The notes under the pieces were generated by a model that had not been told where the DNA came from, ran no database searches, and saw only the letters and a program-made list of their open reading frames with translations. A program made the translations under genes and the position numbers. 64,000 nucleotides of DNA from Anaerolineales bacterium UBA6055 (GTDB lineage Bacteria > Chloroflexota > Anaerolineae > Aggregatilineales > Phototrophicaceae). The stretch's first letter is position 1, and each line of letters opens with the position of its first letter. Positions 26,402 through 35,874 of this stretch are shown in pieces. The stretch spans positions 1 to 64,000 of the forward strand of contig DIYL01000037.1 in assembly GCA_002428985.1 (NCBI GenBank). The letters are read 5' to 3'.

Positions 26402-26806
26402 ATGCCATATAATGTTGAATGGTTGATGAAAGACCGTATCTTTGAGATACATGCTTCTGGTGTTGTGACATTAGAGGAAATGGAGGCTTATTCATCAACG
26501 ATTATATCTATGCTGGAGCAATCCCCATATCCACTCATCCACGCAATTGCCGATGATGCACATGTCGAATCATTCCCCCGTTTAGCTTTATTTTCCAAAA
26601 TACCGTGGCTTCGTCATCCGAAAATGGGTTGGCTGGTATCTTATGGAATTGATCAACCTGTCGCGCGATTCGTCGGACATACTGCTGGTCAAATTACACG
26701 ACTACGGTTGCGACTCGTTAAAGACTATGATGAGGCGATTGAGTTTTTACAGTATGTGGATGTGACATTGCCAGACTTAAATCAGTTCGATCAATCTACG
26801 CAATAG
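26402..26806 (+). CDS. STAS/SpoIIAA-like hypothetical protein
   Basis: 134 residues, start preceded by AGGGAGTTAGTC. The pattern of an N-terminal strand (RIFEIHASGVVTLEEME), helix, HAIADDAHVESF strand-turn, and later GWLVSYGIDQPVARF resembles SpoIIAA-like (STAS-fold) proteins found in bacteria with unclear function. The protein at 47806 is of similar size and shape. It sits between the two arms of the tandem duplication, so its position may result from that event. Confidence 0.55.
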   Translation: MPYNVEWLMKDRIFEIHASGVVTLEEMEAYSSTIISMLEQSPYPLIHAIADDAHVESFPRLALFSKIPWLRHPKMGWLVSYGIDQPVARFVGHTAGQITRLRLRLVKDYDEAIEFLQYVDVTLPDLNQFDQSTQ

Positions 26807-26901
26807 ATTGTGAATATTATCACATATCAGGTTCTTTGCACATTGCACTAGTTTGTCTCTGAGCCTGATGTACGATTTTGATCAGATTTGTGACCTTGGG
26901 C

Positions 26902-27069
26902 AAACTAATCCTCGTCTAACACAGCCCCTCTACAATATGAAAAATCAATAATTGAACATATTCAGCAAATTGTCGTATTTGATTTTCGGATGAACACATA
27001 GGCTCATCCCTGCATATATTGGATGATATAGATACATGGTTTGCTGTTTTTCAAATAAAAGGACATCGA
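26902..27069 (+). repeat. Second copy of the duplicated intergenic block
   Basis: Partner of 25908-26045. It forms the 5' region of the intact YyaL-like gene. Relative to the first copy it carries an extra segment around 27000-27028, or the first copy lost it. The rest of the 26807-27069 gap shows no other feature. Confidence 0.9.
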
Positions 27070-29139
27070 ATGAATCGACTCAAGGACGAGACAAGTCCCT
27101 ATTTATTACAACATGCTGATAATCCAGTGGATTGGTATCCATGGGGTGAAGAAGCATTTAAAGTTGCGAAAGACAATGACAAACCTATTTTATTGAGTGT
27201 CGGCTATAGTTCATGCCATTGGTGTCATGTGATGGCGCATGAGAGTTTTGAAGATGAAGACACTGCCAAAATCATGAATGACCTTTACGTGAATGTGAAG
27301 GTCGATCGTGAAGAACGTCCCGATGTAGACGACATTTATATGCAAGCGGTACAAGCTATGACCCAACACGGTGGCTGGCCGATGACCGTCTTTATGTTTC
27401 CGGATGGTCGCCCGTTTTATGGCGGGACATATTTCCCTGATACCCCCCGTCATGGGATGCCATCATTCCAACAATTATTGCAAGCAGTGCATGATGCTTA
27501 TCTTAATCGACGTGAGGAACTAGAAACACAAGCGAATAATCTGCACGATGCCCTCAAACGGGATGTGCTAGGGATTGGGCGTGATGATGACAGTGGGCTG
27601 ACGGAAGAAATGCTAACCGCGTCTGCACAAAAAATCATGGCAAACTTCGATAAAGAAAATGGTGGATTTGGTAATGCGCCAAAATTCCCTCAACCGATGA
27701 ATCTTGAATTTTTGCTTCGTTATTATAATCGCACTGGCGATGGAGATGCGTTACATGTTGTGACGCATACACTCAAGCAGATGGCAAACGGTGGAATCTA
27801 CGATCAAATTGGGGGCGGATTCGCGCGTTATAGTGTTGATGCTATCTGGCTAGTGCCTCACTTTGAGAAGATGCTCTACGATAACTCACAACTGAGTCGA
27901 ATATTCTTGCATACCTATCAGGTGACGAATGATGAATTCTTCAAGGATATTGCCGTTGAAATTTATGACTACATTTTGCGCGAGATGACAGCACCTGAAG
28001 GTGGATTCTATAGTACAACCGATGCCGATAGTGAAGGCGAAGAGGGTAAATTCTTTGTGTGGACGATAGATGAGGTTAAAGAAGCCCTTGCCCCAATTGA
28101 AGACGACGTGCTGAACGCAGCTAATATTGCCATTGAATATTTTGGCATGACATCACGTGGGAATTTTGAAGGCTCGAATATCTTATTTGTGCCCAATGAC
28201 GCTGAGATTGCAGCAGAACGCTTGGATATAAGTGTGGAAGCATTAGAAGAGGCTATCGTAGCGATTAAAGATCGTCTTTATGCTGCACGCACAAGTCGGG
28301 TGCATCCAGGCTTAGATGATAAAATCTTGACCTCATGGAATGGTATGATGCTGGCTAGTCTGGCGGAAGCTGGGCGAGTGCTAGGACGTGACGATTATCT
28401 CGTAGCAGCAGAACGTGCAGGTGACTTTTTGTTGGAGTCAATGGTAGATGATAATGGTAGATTGTATCGCACTCATAAAGATGGGCGTAGTAAGTTAAAT
28501 GGCTATCTTGAGGATTATGCGAATTTAGTTGATGCATTACTCGAATTGTACCAATCGACTTTTGTTGAAAAGTGGTTTGCGGAAGCGCGACGATTAGCTG
28601 ATGTGGTATTAGAACACTTCAAAACCAATGATGGTGGCTTTTATGATACCAGCGATGATCATGAAGAGTTGATCACTCGCCCCCGCAATTTGCAAGATAA
28701 TGCTGTTCCATCGGGTAATGCCATGATGGCAAAACAGTTATTGCGGTTAGCTGCTTATACAGGCGAAGGCAAATATGATGAAGCAGGTCGGTCTGTGTTG
28801 CGCCAATTAACTGATGCGATGGCGCAGTATCCATCTGCTTTTACTGAATCCTTGAATGCAACTGATATGTTAGTTAATGGGTTAGCGGAGGTTGCTATTG
28901 TTGGCAATCCAACTCATGATGAAGCCAAAGCTGTTCTAGAGTTGTTACGGCAACCGTATCGCCCCAATGTCATCACAGCATTAGCCCGTGAAAATCAAGA
29001 TGAGCATGAGTTAATCCCATTGCTGAGTTACCGTATGATGCGTGAAAATAAACCGACAATTTATGTCTGCCGGAATTTTATGTGTCAGATGCCTGTCACA
29101 TCGGCTGAGGAAACACGTAAGTTGCTGATGGAAAGTTAA
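27070..29139 (+). CDS. Thioredoxin domain-containing protein, YyaL/COG1331 (DUF255) family
   Basis: 689 residues from ATG 27070, with AAAGGA 8 bp upstream. Residues 1-165 form the thioredoxin-like domain: SPYLLQHADNPVDW, then SVGYSSCHWCHVM (C-x-x-C pair) and VKVDREERPDVD. The rest has the alpha-barrel seen in six-hairpin glycosidase/epimerase-like proteins (NAPKFPQPMNLEFLL, VPHFEKMLYDN, LDDKILTSWNGMML). The family is widespread, highly conserved, and its reaction is not established. Full family length, intact, with a truncated relative just upstream. Confidence 0.93.
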   Translation: MNRLKDETSPYLLQHADNPVDWYPWGEEAFKVAKDNDKPILLSVGYSSCHWCHVMAHESFEDEDTAKIMNDLYVNVKVDREERPDVDDIYMQAVQAMTQHGGWPMTVFMFPDGRPFYGGTYFPDTPRHGMPSFQQLLQAVHDAYLNRREELETQANNLHDALKRDVLGIGRDDDSGLTEEMLTASAQKIMANFDKENGGFGNAPKFPQPMNLEFLLRYYNRTGDGDALHVVTHTLKQMANGGIYDQIGGGFARYSVDAIWLVPHFEKMLYDNSQLSRIFLHTYQVTNDEFFKDIAVEIYDYILREMTAPEGGFYSTTDADSEGEEGKFFVWTIDEVKEALAPIEDDVLNAANIAIEYFGMTSRGNFEGSNILFVPNDAEIAAERLDISVEALEEAIVAIKDRLYAARTSRVHPGLDDKILTSWNGMMLASLAEAGRVLGRDDYLVAAERAGDFLLESMVDDNGRLYRTHKDGRSKLNGYLEDYANLVDALLELYQSTFVEKWFAEARRLADVVLEHFKTNDGGFYDTSDDHEELITRPRNLQDNAVPSGNAMMAKQLLRLAAYTGEGKYDEAGRSVLRQLTDAMAQYPSAFTESLNATDMLVNGLAEVAIVGNPTHDEAKAVLELLRQPYRPNVITALARENQDEHELIPLLSYRMMRENKPTIYVCRNFMCQMPVTSAEETRKLLMES

Positions 29140-29172
29140 GGCTAACTACAAGAGTATAACAAATCTATATCT

Positions 29173-29193
29173 GGGGTGAAAATGCATCACCCC
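29173..29193. terminator. Hairpin after the YyaL-like gene
   Basis: GGGGTGA (29173-29179) pairs with TCACCCC (29187-29193) over a 7-nt loop, 34 bp after the stop. No proper T-run follows, so it may be a weak terminator or 3' stabiliser. Confidence 0.45.
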
Positions 29194-29253
29194 TACATTT
29201 GCTCTTGATTAAATGATATGCTTGCCCCTTAGTGAACAGTTAAGGACTAATGA

Positions 29254-29829
29254 ATGGCAATTTTACGCGATAAAATTATCGTGGTTGATATAGAAGCCAC
29301 CTGTTGGGATGTAACGCCAAATCCTGATGGGCAACTTAATGAAATTATCGAAATCGGACTGTGCATTTATAATGTTGAAGACGATACAATCACAGGGAAA
29401 CGTAGCATTTTTACTAAACCCGTTGCATCAATCGTCAGCCCGTTTTGCACGAAACTAACGACCATCACCCAAGAAGATATTGACGAACATGGCATAGATT
29501 TTGCTGATGCATGCCAGATACTTGTTGATGAGTACAATGCCCGTAAATATATTTGGGGTAGTTGGGGCGGATACGATCATAAGATGTTCCGCAAACAGTG
29601 TAGGCGCATGGGTGTTAGTTATCCATTCGGTGACGAGCATATGAATATCAAAACCGTGTTTGCTGAATTTGCTGGTAAACGCATGGGGATGGCACGTGCA
29701 TTAAAACATACGGGCATTGAACTTGAAGGAACACACCATCGTGGTGATGACGATGCATGGAACATCGCGCATTTGTTACAGTGGATGGTGCATCAATATG
29801 GCATCGATTTTATTAAACGGTATTGGTAA
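29254..29829 (+). CDS. 3'-5' exonuclease of the DEDDh family (KapD/ERI-1-like)
   Basis: 191 residues. Exo I motif VVDIEATCW with the D-x-E pair (about residues 12-14), Exo II region with WGGYDHKMF, and Exo III HRGDDDAWNIA giving the final His and Asp. The spacing and ATCW variant resemble the ERI-1/KapD group of RNA/DNA 3' exonucleases. Substrate unknown. The following gene starts 3 bp after its stop, so they form a pair. Confidence 0.88.
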   Translation: MAILRDKIIVVDIEATCWDVTPNPDGQLNEIIEIGLCIYNVEDDTITGKRSIFTKPVASIVSPFCTKLTTITQEDIDEHGIDFADACQILVDEYNARKYIWGSWGGYDHKMFRKQCRRMGVSYPFGDEHMNIKTVFAEFAGKRMGMARALKHTGIELEGTHHRGDDDAWNIAHLLQWMVHQYGIDFIKRYW

Positions 29830-29831
29830 CG

Positions 29832-30314
29832 ATGGTACAGGAACGACAATCACAACAAGAGTATTTCCAGACAATTTTGCGGACTGTCGTCGGACAAGCA
29901 TTTGACGCCGCAGGCTATGAATTTAAGCATGCCCCGATGCAATGGATTGGCGGCAAGTATCGCTTCGAAAAACAATTCGAGACGGGGTTATACGGATTTA
30001 TTGATTTCCAGACCTTAGTTTATGCCGATAATATGTGGTCATCGGGAATGGCATCGCGGTTTAAAGTGCAATTAACGCGTTCAGATGACCCAAATGGTAA
30101 AGCCACCGGCCATGAACAGTATGTCACGCGTAGTGTGAGTCAGTTGGTTGTTGCAGACTTTGGTGTAAAGATTTTACCAAATGCTGATCATTGGTGGGAA
30201 TATCGTGATACTGATTCATTAGGTAAAGGTTTAGCCGAAGCAGGACATTTAGTTGTTGGCTATGGTATGCCATGGCTTGCTGGCGATCTAACTCCGCCGG
30301 ATACCGCAACATAG
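29832..30314 (+). CDS. Hypothetical protein, cotranscribed with the exonuclease
   Basis: 160 residues from ATG 29832; an in-frame TTG slightly upstream is inside the previous gene. Mixed alpha/beta with aromatic-rich strands (APMQWIGGKYRFEKQF, GLYGFIDFQTLVY, FKVQLTRSDDP, NADHWWEYRD). No signal peptide or membrane segment. I do not recognise the family. Close spacing to the exonuclease is the only functional hint. Confidence 0.7.
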   Translation: MVQERQSQQEYFQTILRTVVGQAFDAAGYEFKHAPMQWIGGKYRFEKQFETGLYGFIDFQTLVYADNMWSSGMASRFKVQLTRSDDPNGKATGHEQYVTRSVSQLVVADFGVKILPNADHWWEYRDTDSLGKGLAEAGHLVVGYGMPWLAGDLTPPDTAT

Positions 30315-30391
30315 GGTGACCGTTGGTTGACAATCTGCAAGCCTCTTCGTAACATGACCTCAGTTTTGATTAGTGAAATACAAGGACTCTT

Positions 30392-32842
30392 ATGCGTCTG
30401 ATGATTGCCCTGATGTTGAGTGTTGTACTAAGTGCATGTACACTCAGCAGCCCTGACTTACCTGATTTGACACCCAATGCAGATAACGTCATTTTTGTAA
30501 CGGCAACACCGCTACCTGCTACAGCGGTTCCATTACAAAGTAATACAGCAACACCGCTTCCTCCGACTGTGCCACCAACGCCAGATGTTGATCCTTCCGT
30601 ACTGCTCCAACTTGCAGATACATATGAGACAGGTGGCTATTATGAAGATGCGATTGGGGTTTATCAGTCATTAATTGGTCAAGGTGAGGCAATCGCTCCC
30701 GAATTTCGGGCAGTGTCAGCGTTTAAACTGGGGCAATTGGCGGTACGTGATGGGTTCTTTCAGCAAGCTGTAGACTCATTGACAGTGTTGATTACACAAT
30801 TCCCCGATGATGCTCAAGCGCCACGTGCTTACTTTTTAAGGGGTGACGCGTATTTGGGCTTATCACAATGGCAATTGGCGATAAATGATTTCCAACAATA
30901 TTTAAGTTTGCGCCCCGGATTGATTGATAGCTACGCTTATGAGCGGATTGCTGATGCGCAAATTGCATTAGGGCTGACCGATGATGCAATTGCAAATTAT
31001 GAATTGGCGATCAACGGTAATCGGTCGCTTGTACCATTGTTGATTCTCCGTGAAAAATTGGCACAGATTTATATTAATCTGGGACGGCGTACGGAGGCAG
31101 TCGCTCAATACGATGCGATTCTTTCAGTCGCACAGAATACACCATATCGTGCCAACATTTCATATAGTGCTGCTAAGACCTTATTGGATGGTGGTGATAC
31201 CGAAAATGGCCTAAGCCGAATGAATGTTGTGTTCACGAGTTATCCAAATACAGGAACCGCTTACCTTGCAATGCAGGAATTAATAGCGAATGGGACAGAA
31301 ATTGATGGTTTCCAACGAGGGCAGACCGCTTTTGTAGCAGGTGACTATCAAGCGACTATCAATGCATTTAACGAATATACAACGAATTTTCAGCTTGCGG
31401 CGATTCCGGCTGAACTGCATCTACTATTAGGACGTGCCTATCGTGAAATTGGTAATTTTGATGCGGCAGCTGTCGCCTTCCAGACAATCATTGACCAGTA
31501 TCCACAAGACCCGCTATTTGGTGAAGCCTTATTAGAGCGTGGTCGTACTCGTTTCCTTTCGGGTGATATTCCTGTGGCAATCACGACTTATCTGGAGATC
31601 GCCGATACCTACAATTATCTGACTGATGTCGCTGGCGAAGCATTATGGCGTGCTGGATATTTATACGGGACAAGTGGTGAACTCGGATTATCCCGTCAGA
31701 CATTTGTACGATTAGCAGATACATATCCAAACCATGAGTTGACAACAAATGGATTATTTATTGCCGCTTCCGCTGCTGTGAATAATCAAGAGCCCGCAGT
31801 CGCAGAAAACTTATACTCACGGATTGCATCGCTGACAACTGGCGAAGATCAATCTGCGGCTTATTTGTGGGTTGGGCGCTTAGCCATACAACGTGGTGAT
31901 CAGAATGCTGCTAATCAAGCCTTCGATCTTGCTATTTCGGCAGCACCCGACAGTTATTTCGCCGCACGGTCAGGTGATATTCGCATAGGACGAGCACCGT
32001 TCCAAGCACCGACACAATATCAATTTGCATTTGATGTCAACGCAGATGCCGCAGAAGCTGATGCATGGATGCGGACAACATTTGCAATTGAACTACAAGG
32101 TGATCTGTGGCGTTTATCAGAGACACTAAATACAGATCCACGGATGATTCGTGGACGTGAGCTTTATGCAGTGGCTGCATATGATGAAGCATTTGCAGAA
32201 TTTGAAGATGTTGCCGATTCTGCTCGAGAGAGTAACGATGCACTTGCCAGTTATCAATTAGCTGTCTATTTGCGCGGAATTGGGGCATATCGCGAATCAA
32301 TAATTGCGGCTGCAGATGTTATTATTGCATCAGGCCAAGGGACATTAACTGTACCACCGTTTATCGCACGAATGCGCTTCCCTGATTATTATATTGATGT
32401 GATTCAACCTGTTGCCGATGAACGGGGTGTTGACCCGTTATTAATGTTGTCGTTGATACGACAAGAGAGCCTGTTTAATACATTTGCGACCGCTGGAGCC
32501 GGTGAAAAAGGACTGACCCAAGTTATCCCGGGTACAGCGCAGTATATTGCTGATGAACTCCAATGGCCAGATTATCAACATAGCGATCTATTCCGCCCGT
32601 ATGCAGGGGTTGCATTTGGGATGTTTTATATGGATGAACAGTTGGAGTTATTTAACCAAAACGCAATCGCAGCGTTGGCAGCATATAATGCTGGACCGGG
32701 GCGTGCGCTGGATTGGAATGCGCTATCAGGGGGTGATCCCGATTTATTCATGACAACGATTACCATTGACTCTACACGCAAATACGTGCAGTTTATCTAT
32801 CGTAACTATAATATTTACCGCGAGTTGTATGGGATTGGGTAA
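30392..32842 (+). CDS. Lytic transglycosylase lipoprotein with TPR repeats
   Basis: 816 residues. Signal peptide with lipobox VLSAC at about residues 12-16, a Thr/Pro-rich linker to about 65, then a long helical TPR-like solenoid (about 68-655), and a C-terminal SLT domain. The SLT part shows the catalytic Glu in LIRQESLFN, AGEKGLTQVIPGTA and AALAAYNAGPGRA, as in soluble lytic transglycosylase Slt70. It should cut peptidoglycan glycan strands with 1,6-anhydro product formation at the cell surface. Its presence argues that the cell does make peptidoglycan. Confidence 0.92.
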   Translation: MRLMIALMLSVVLSACTLSSPDLPDLTPNADNVIFVTATPLPATAVPLQSNTATPLPPTVPPTPDVDPSVLLQLADTYETGGYYEDAIGVYQSLIGQGEAIAPEFRAVSAFKLGQLAVRDGFFQQAVDSLTVLITQFPDDAQAPRAYFLRGDAYLGLSQWQLAINDFQQYLSLRPGLIDSYAYERIADAQIALGLTDDAIANYELAINGNRSLVPLLILREKLAQIYINLGRRTEAVAQYDAILSVAQNTPYRANISYSAAKTLLDGGDTENGLSRMNVVFTSYPNTGTAYLAMQELIANGTEIDGFQRGQTAFVAGDYQATINAFNEYTTNFQLAAIPAELHLLLGRAYREIGNFDAAAVAFQTIIDQYPQDPLFGEALLERGRTRFLSGDIPVAITTYLEIADTYNYLTDVAGEALWRAGYLYGTSGELGLSRQTFVRLADTYPNHELTTNGLFIAASAAVNNQEPAVAENLYSRIASLTTGEDQSAAYLWVGRLAIQRGDQNAANQAFDLAISAAPDSYFAARSGDIRIGRAPFQAPTQYQFAFDVNADAAEADAWMRTTFAIELQGDLWRLSETLNTDPRMIRGRELYAVAAYDEAFAEFEDVADSARESNDALASYQLAVYLRGIGAYRESIIAAADVIIASGQGTLTVPPFIARMRFPDYYIDVIQPVADERGVDPLLMLSLIRQESLFNTFATAGAGEKGLTQVIPGTAQYIADELQWPDYQHSDLFRPYAGVAFGMFYMDEQLELFNQNAIAALAAYNAGPGRALDWNALSGGDPDLFMTTITIDSTRKYVQFIYRNYNIYRELYGIG

Positions 32843-32851
32843 ACGTAACCA

Positions 32852-32889
32852 AAACAACATGGCGCAATATCAAATACGACATGTTGTTT
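32852..32889 (+). terminator. Hairpin after the lytic transglycosylase gene
   Basis: AAACAACATG (32852-32861) pairs perfectly with CATGTTGTTT (32880-32889) around an 18-nt loop, 9 bp after the stop. The right arm ends in TTT, so it may act as a terminator in either direction between the convergent genes. Confidence 0.5.
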
Positions 32890-32942
32890 CAGGTAAATGC
32901 GAATTGTAAACGGCGGAAGATTCCAAAAATAAAGGTGAGGAA

Positions 32943-33326
32943 CTAATTTCCGTCAACTGCGTGAGCGAGCATTGCTCGCACTTTAGCTACAAGGTCGTGA
33001 TGTAGAATCGGTTTTGGTAAATAGTCGTTCGCACCAGCTTCCATACCGCGCATGACGCTATCAGCGTCGCCACGTGCTGACAAGATCAATACAGGGATTT
33101 TGCCTGTATCTTCACGGTCACGTAACATCCGGCAAAGTTCAATGCCATCAATACCGGGCATCATCACATCAAGTATAATTAAGTCGGGTAAACTTTGGTC
33201 AAGCATCGCCAGGGCTGAATCTGCGTCTTTCGCTTTTAAGACGTTAAAGCCACCACGTTCTAACATAATGCCGATGAGAGTTAATGCTCCAATTTCATCA
33301 TCGACAACTAAGATATTCTTCTTCAT
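32943..33326 (-). CDS. CheY-like single-domain response regulator
   Basis: 127 residues, receiver domain only. Phosphoacceptor D53 (LDVMMPG), acidic pair D9/D10 and K105 (YLPKP) are all in place. No output domain, so it must act through protein contact or a phosphorelay. The sensor kinase at 35873-38152 is the nearest possible partner, but another gene cluster lies between. Start is preceded by GGAGGATTGA. Confidence 0.93.
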   Translation of the reverse strand: MKKNILVVDDEIGALTLIGIMLERGGFNVLKAKDADSALAMLDQSLPDLIILDVMMPGIDGIELCRMLRDREDTGKIPVLILSARGDADSVMRGMEAGANDYLPKPILHHDLVAKVRAMLAHAVDGN

Positions 33327-33590
33327 TCAATCCTCCGCAGTCGGTTTAAATACTGCTTGATAGACAATTTGCACTATCTAAAGTTGTTCTTCTAATTAAC
33401 ATCATAGCTGGATTTGGTACTTTTTTTCCTTAAGATTCGTCTGTAATCTTAAATGTAAGCTCTTACCTCGATTATACTGTATTCTAAGAGATCTGCATGT
33501 TGATTTTCTAAATTGTTGGTTTTGTGGTCGGATTCATCGCATAAACTCCGGCTCATGACTATAATGGATGTGATTGAGAGAGGAAATCGT

Positions 33591-35069
33591 ATGCAACCGA
33601 CTGTGATTCTATATAACCCTATCAGTACATCTCCCGGCAAACAACGTCTGCCAATGTCATTATTGTCGATCGCCTCAATGTTGACAGACCGTTATGCTGT
33701 TAAGCTAATAGATGGCAATTTGACTGAAAACCCCGCACAAGAAATAATCGACCGCGTTAAAGCCACCAATTCAAAATTATTAGGTGTGACGGTCATGCCG
33801 GGGCCGCAATTACGGCAAGCTGTCCCTGTTTGCAAAACTGTAAAACAAGCCTGCCCTGATTTAACGATTGTCTGGGGGGGCTATTTCCCAAGCAATCACT
33901 ATGAAACTGTGCTAAAGAGCGATTTTGTTGATTATGTTGTTATCTCGCAAGGTGAGGTGGCATTTCGCGAATTAGTTGATTTTGTACATGATGGTGGTGA
34001 TGTCAAAGATGTACCGTCATTAGCTTACAAAAATGGTGATGTTCATTTAACACCGCGTGCACCGATTGCACCACTCAATAATATGCCGATGTATCCTTAT
34101 GACATCCTTGATATGCAACAATATGTCGGCACAAGTTATCTAGGAAATCGGGTTTTGGCGCATCATACCAGTTGGGGATGCCCATTCGCCTGTAACTTTT
34201 GCGCGATTGTTCCTCTGGCACGGCGACAATGGTCAGCCGAAAGCCCGAAACGTGTTGCAGAGACGATGCAAATGATGAAGGATCGTTGGCAGATTGACGG
34301 AATGGAATTCCATGACATGGACTTCTTTGTTAAAGAAGATCGAAGTGTGGAAATTGCTGACCGTATGAGTGGTATGGATATTAATTGGTGGGCGTTGGGA
34401 CGTGCTGATACGCTCATGAGCTACTCGGACGAATCATTTGAGATTCTTTCGAAAAGTGGGGTCAAGATGATCTTTATGGGGGCGGAAAGTGGCGATGATG
34501 AAATCCTCAAGATGATGAATAAGGGGGGTAAATCAGGGACTGATAAGACACTGGGCATTGCCGAACGAATGCAAAAATATGGCATTGTACCTGAATTCTC
34601 GTTTGTTTTAGGAACACCACCGGACCCGATTGCTAGTATTGAAAAGACAATTCAATTCATCAAACTCGTTAAAGAAGTTAATCCAGCATCTGAACTCATT
34701 TTGTATATGTACACACCAACACCACAAGAAAACAGCACATTACTACAAGAAGCAGAAAGCTTGGGCTTTAGTTTCCCACAGACACTAGAGGAGTGGGCAG
34801 GAGATGATTGGGCAGAAAAATCCTTACGTCGTAATCCCGGTACGCCATGGTCACAAGACCCTGTACGGAAGAAAATTCGTGACTTTGAGACGGTAATCAA
34901 TGCATATTATCCAACGGTAACGGATATGCGCTTAAAAGGTACAATGCGGCATTTGCTAAAAACACTCAGTGGATGGCGTTACAAAATGGACTTCTATGTG
35001 CACCCTTATGAACTGAAAGTGTTACAACGACTTATTCAATATCGACGACCAGAAACGATGGGTTTCTAA
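33591..35069 (+). CDS. B12-binding radical SAM protein
   Basis: 492 residues from ATG 33591, with GAGAGG 9 bp upstream; the frame extends upstream without similarity. An N-terminal cobalamin-binding domain (about 1-140; PMSLLSIASML, LLGVTVMPGP, VWGGYFPSNHYE) precedes the radical SAM core with the [4Fe-4S] cysteines in CPFACNFC at about residue 201. A C-terminal region of about 150 residues follows. The layout is that of the BchE/HpnP-type class B methylase or cyclase group; the actual substrate cannot be read from the sequence or its neighbours. Confidence 0.9.
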   Translation: MQPTVILYNPISTSPGKQRLPMSLLSIASMLTDRYAVKLIDGNLTENPAQEIIDRVKATNSKLLGVTVMPGPQLRQAVPVCKTVKQACPDLTIVWGGYFPSNHYETVLKSDFVDYVVISQGEVAFRELVDFVHDGGDVKDVPSLAYKNGDVHLTPRAPIAPLNNMPMYPYDILDMQQYVGTSYLGNRVLAHHTSWGCPFACNFCAIVPLARRQWSAESPKRVAETMQMMKDRWQIDGMEFHDMDFFVKEDRSVEIADRMSGMDINWWALGRADTLMSYSDESFEILSKSGVKMIFMGAESGDDEILKMMNKGGKSGTDKTLGIAERMQKYGIVPEFSFVLGTPPDPIASIEKTIQFIKLVKEVNPASELILYMYTPTPQENSTLLQEAESLGFSFPQTLEEWAGDDWAEKSLRRNPGTPWSQDPVRKKIRDFETVINAYYPTVTDMRLKGTMRHLLKTLSGWRYKMDFYVHPYELKVLQRLIQYRRPETMGF

Positions 35070-35190
35070 GTAGAAATTTTGTAGCAGATAAATATCTCAT
35101 CATCGTTAACGACATCAACATTGTCATTGCTGACGGTGCGGATTATACTTATTTTGTACAGAAATTCACAAGCGGATGAGAGAAGATAGA

Positions 35191-35790
35191 ATGAAACACA
35201 TATTACGAGCAGTATTTTTGTTGGTAGTAGCACTTGTTGTTGTAGCCTGTGGTACAGCAGTCACACCTGTATTCGAAGAACCTGATGAAGAAGCGGTTGT
35301 AGAAGCTGAATCACAAGTTCTTGAGGTAGCTGTGCAACCAACAGAAACACCGATTCCACCAACATCAACACCAGAACCAACAGCTATCCCTGCAACAGAA
35401 GTCCCAACAGAAGCACCGACCGAAGAACCAACTGTTGCACCATCAGACCCGTTGGTACGATTGATTGCATCCCGTGATGCGGCAAATGGTGAAGCACTTT
35501 TCAATCAAATGTATAGTGAACTTGGGTTTGCGTGCGCAACTTGCCATCATGTCGCCGTTCCTGAAAATTTGATTGGACCAACAATGTTGAATATCCGTGA
35601 AATAGCTGCAACACGTGTTGAAGGTGAGATTGCAGAACGGTATCTTTATAATTCAATTGTCAATCCAAATGATTATATCGTCGAAGGGTTTGTTGAAGGT
35701 GTGATGCCTGCAAACTGGACAGATGTCCTCACTGACCCTGAAATCTATGATATTATTGCGTACTTGCTGACATTAGAAGAAGACGCATAA
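35191..35790 (+). CDS. Lipoprotein monohaem cytochrome c
   Basis: 199 residues from ATG 35191 (MKHILRA); a start 15 bases earlier is possible. Lipobox VVVAC near residue 19, then an 80-residue linker of Glu/Thr/Pro repeats, then a cytochrome domain with CATCHH at about 115-120 and a Met ligand in VMPANWTD. It is a paralogue of the oxidase-operon cytochrome at 7511: LFNQMYSELGFAC and SIVNPNDYIVEG align. It probably shuttles electrons at the membrane surface. It ends with its own terminator and has no oxidase neighbours. Confidence 0.9.
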   Translation: MKHILRAVFLLVVALVVVACGTAVTPVFEEPDEEAVVEAESQVLEVAVQPTETPIPPTSTPEPTAIPATEVPTEAPTEEPTVAPSDPLVRLIASRDAANGEALFNQMYSELGFACATCHHVAVPENLIGPTMLNIREIAATRVEGEIAERYLYNSIVNPNDYIVEGFVEGVMPANWTDVLTDPEIYDIIAYLLTLEEDA

Positions 35791-35844
35791 GAATTAAGCG
35801 AAAAAATATTGTGCAAGATGACTCGCACAATCGGTTTATGAAAA

Positions 35845-35874
35845 GGGAATAGTCGTTGACTGTTCTCTTTTTTT
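35845..35874 (+). terminator. Rho-independent terminator after the second cytochrome c gene
   Basis: GGGAATAGTC (35845-35854) pairs with GACTGTTCTC (35858-35867), including two G-T pairs, with loop GTT, followed by seven T. AAAA precedes it, so it may also serve the convergent kinase gene, whose stop codon it abuts. Confidence 0.85.
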
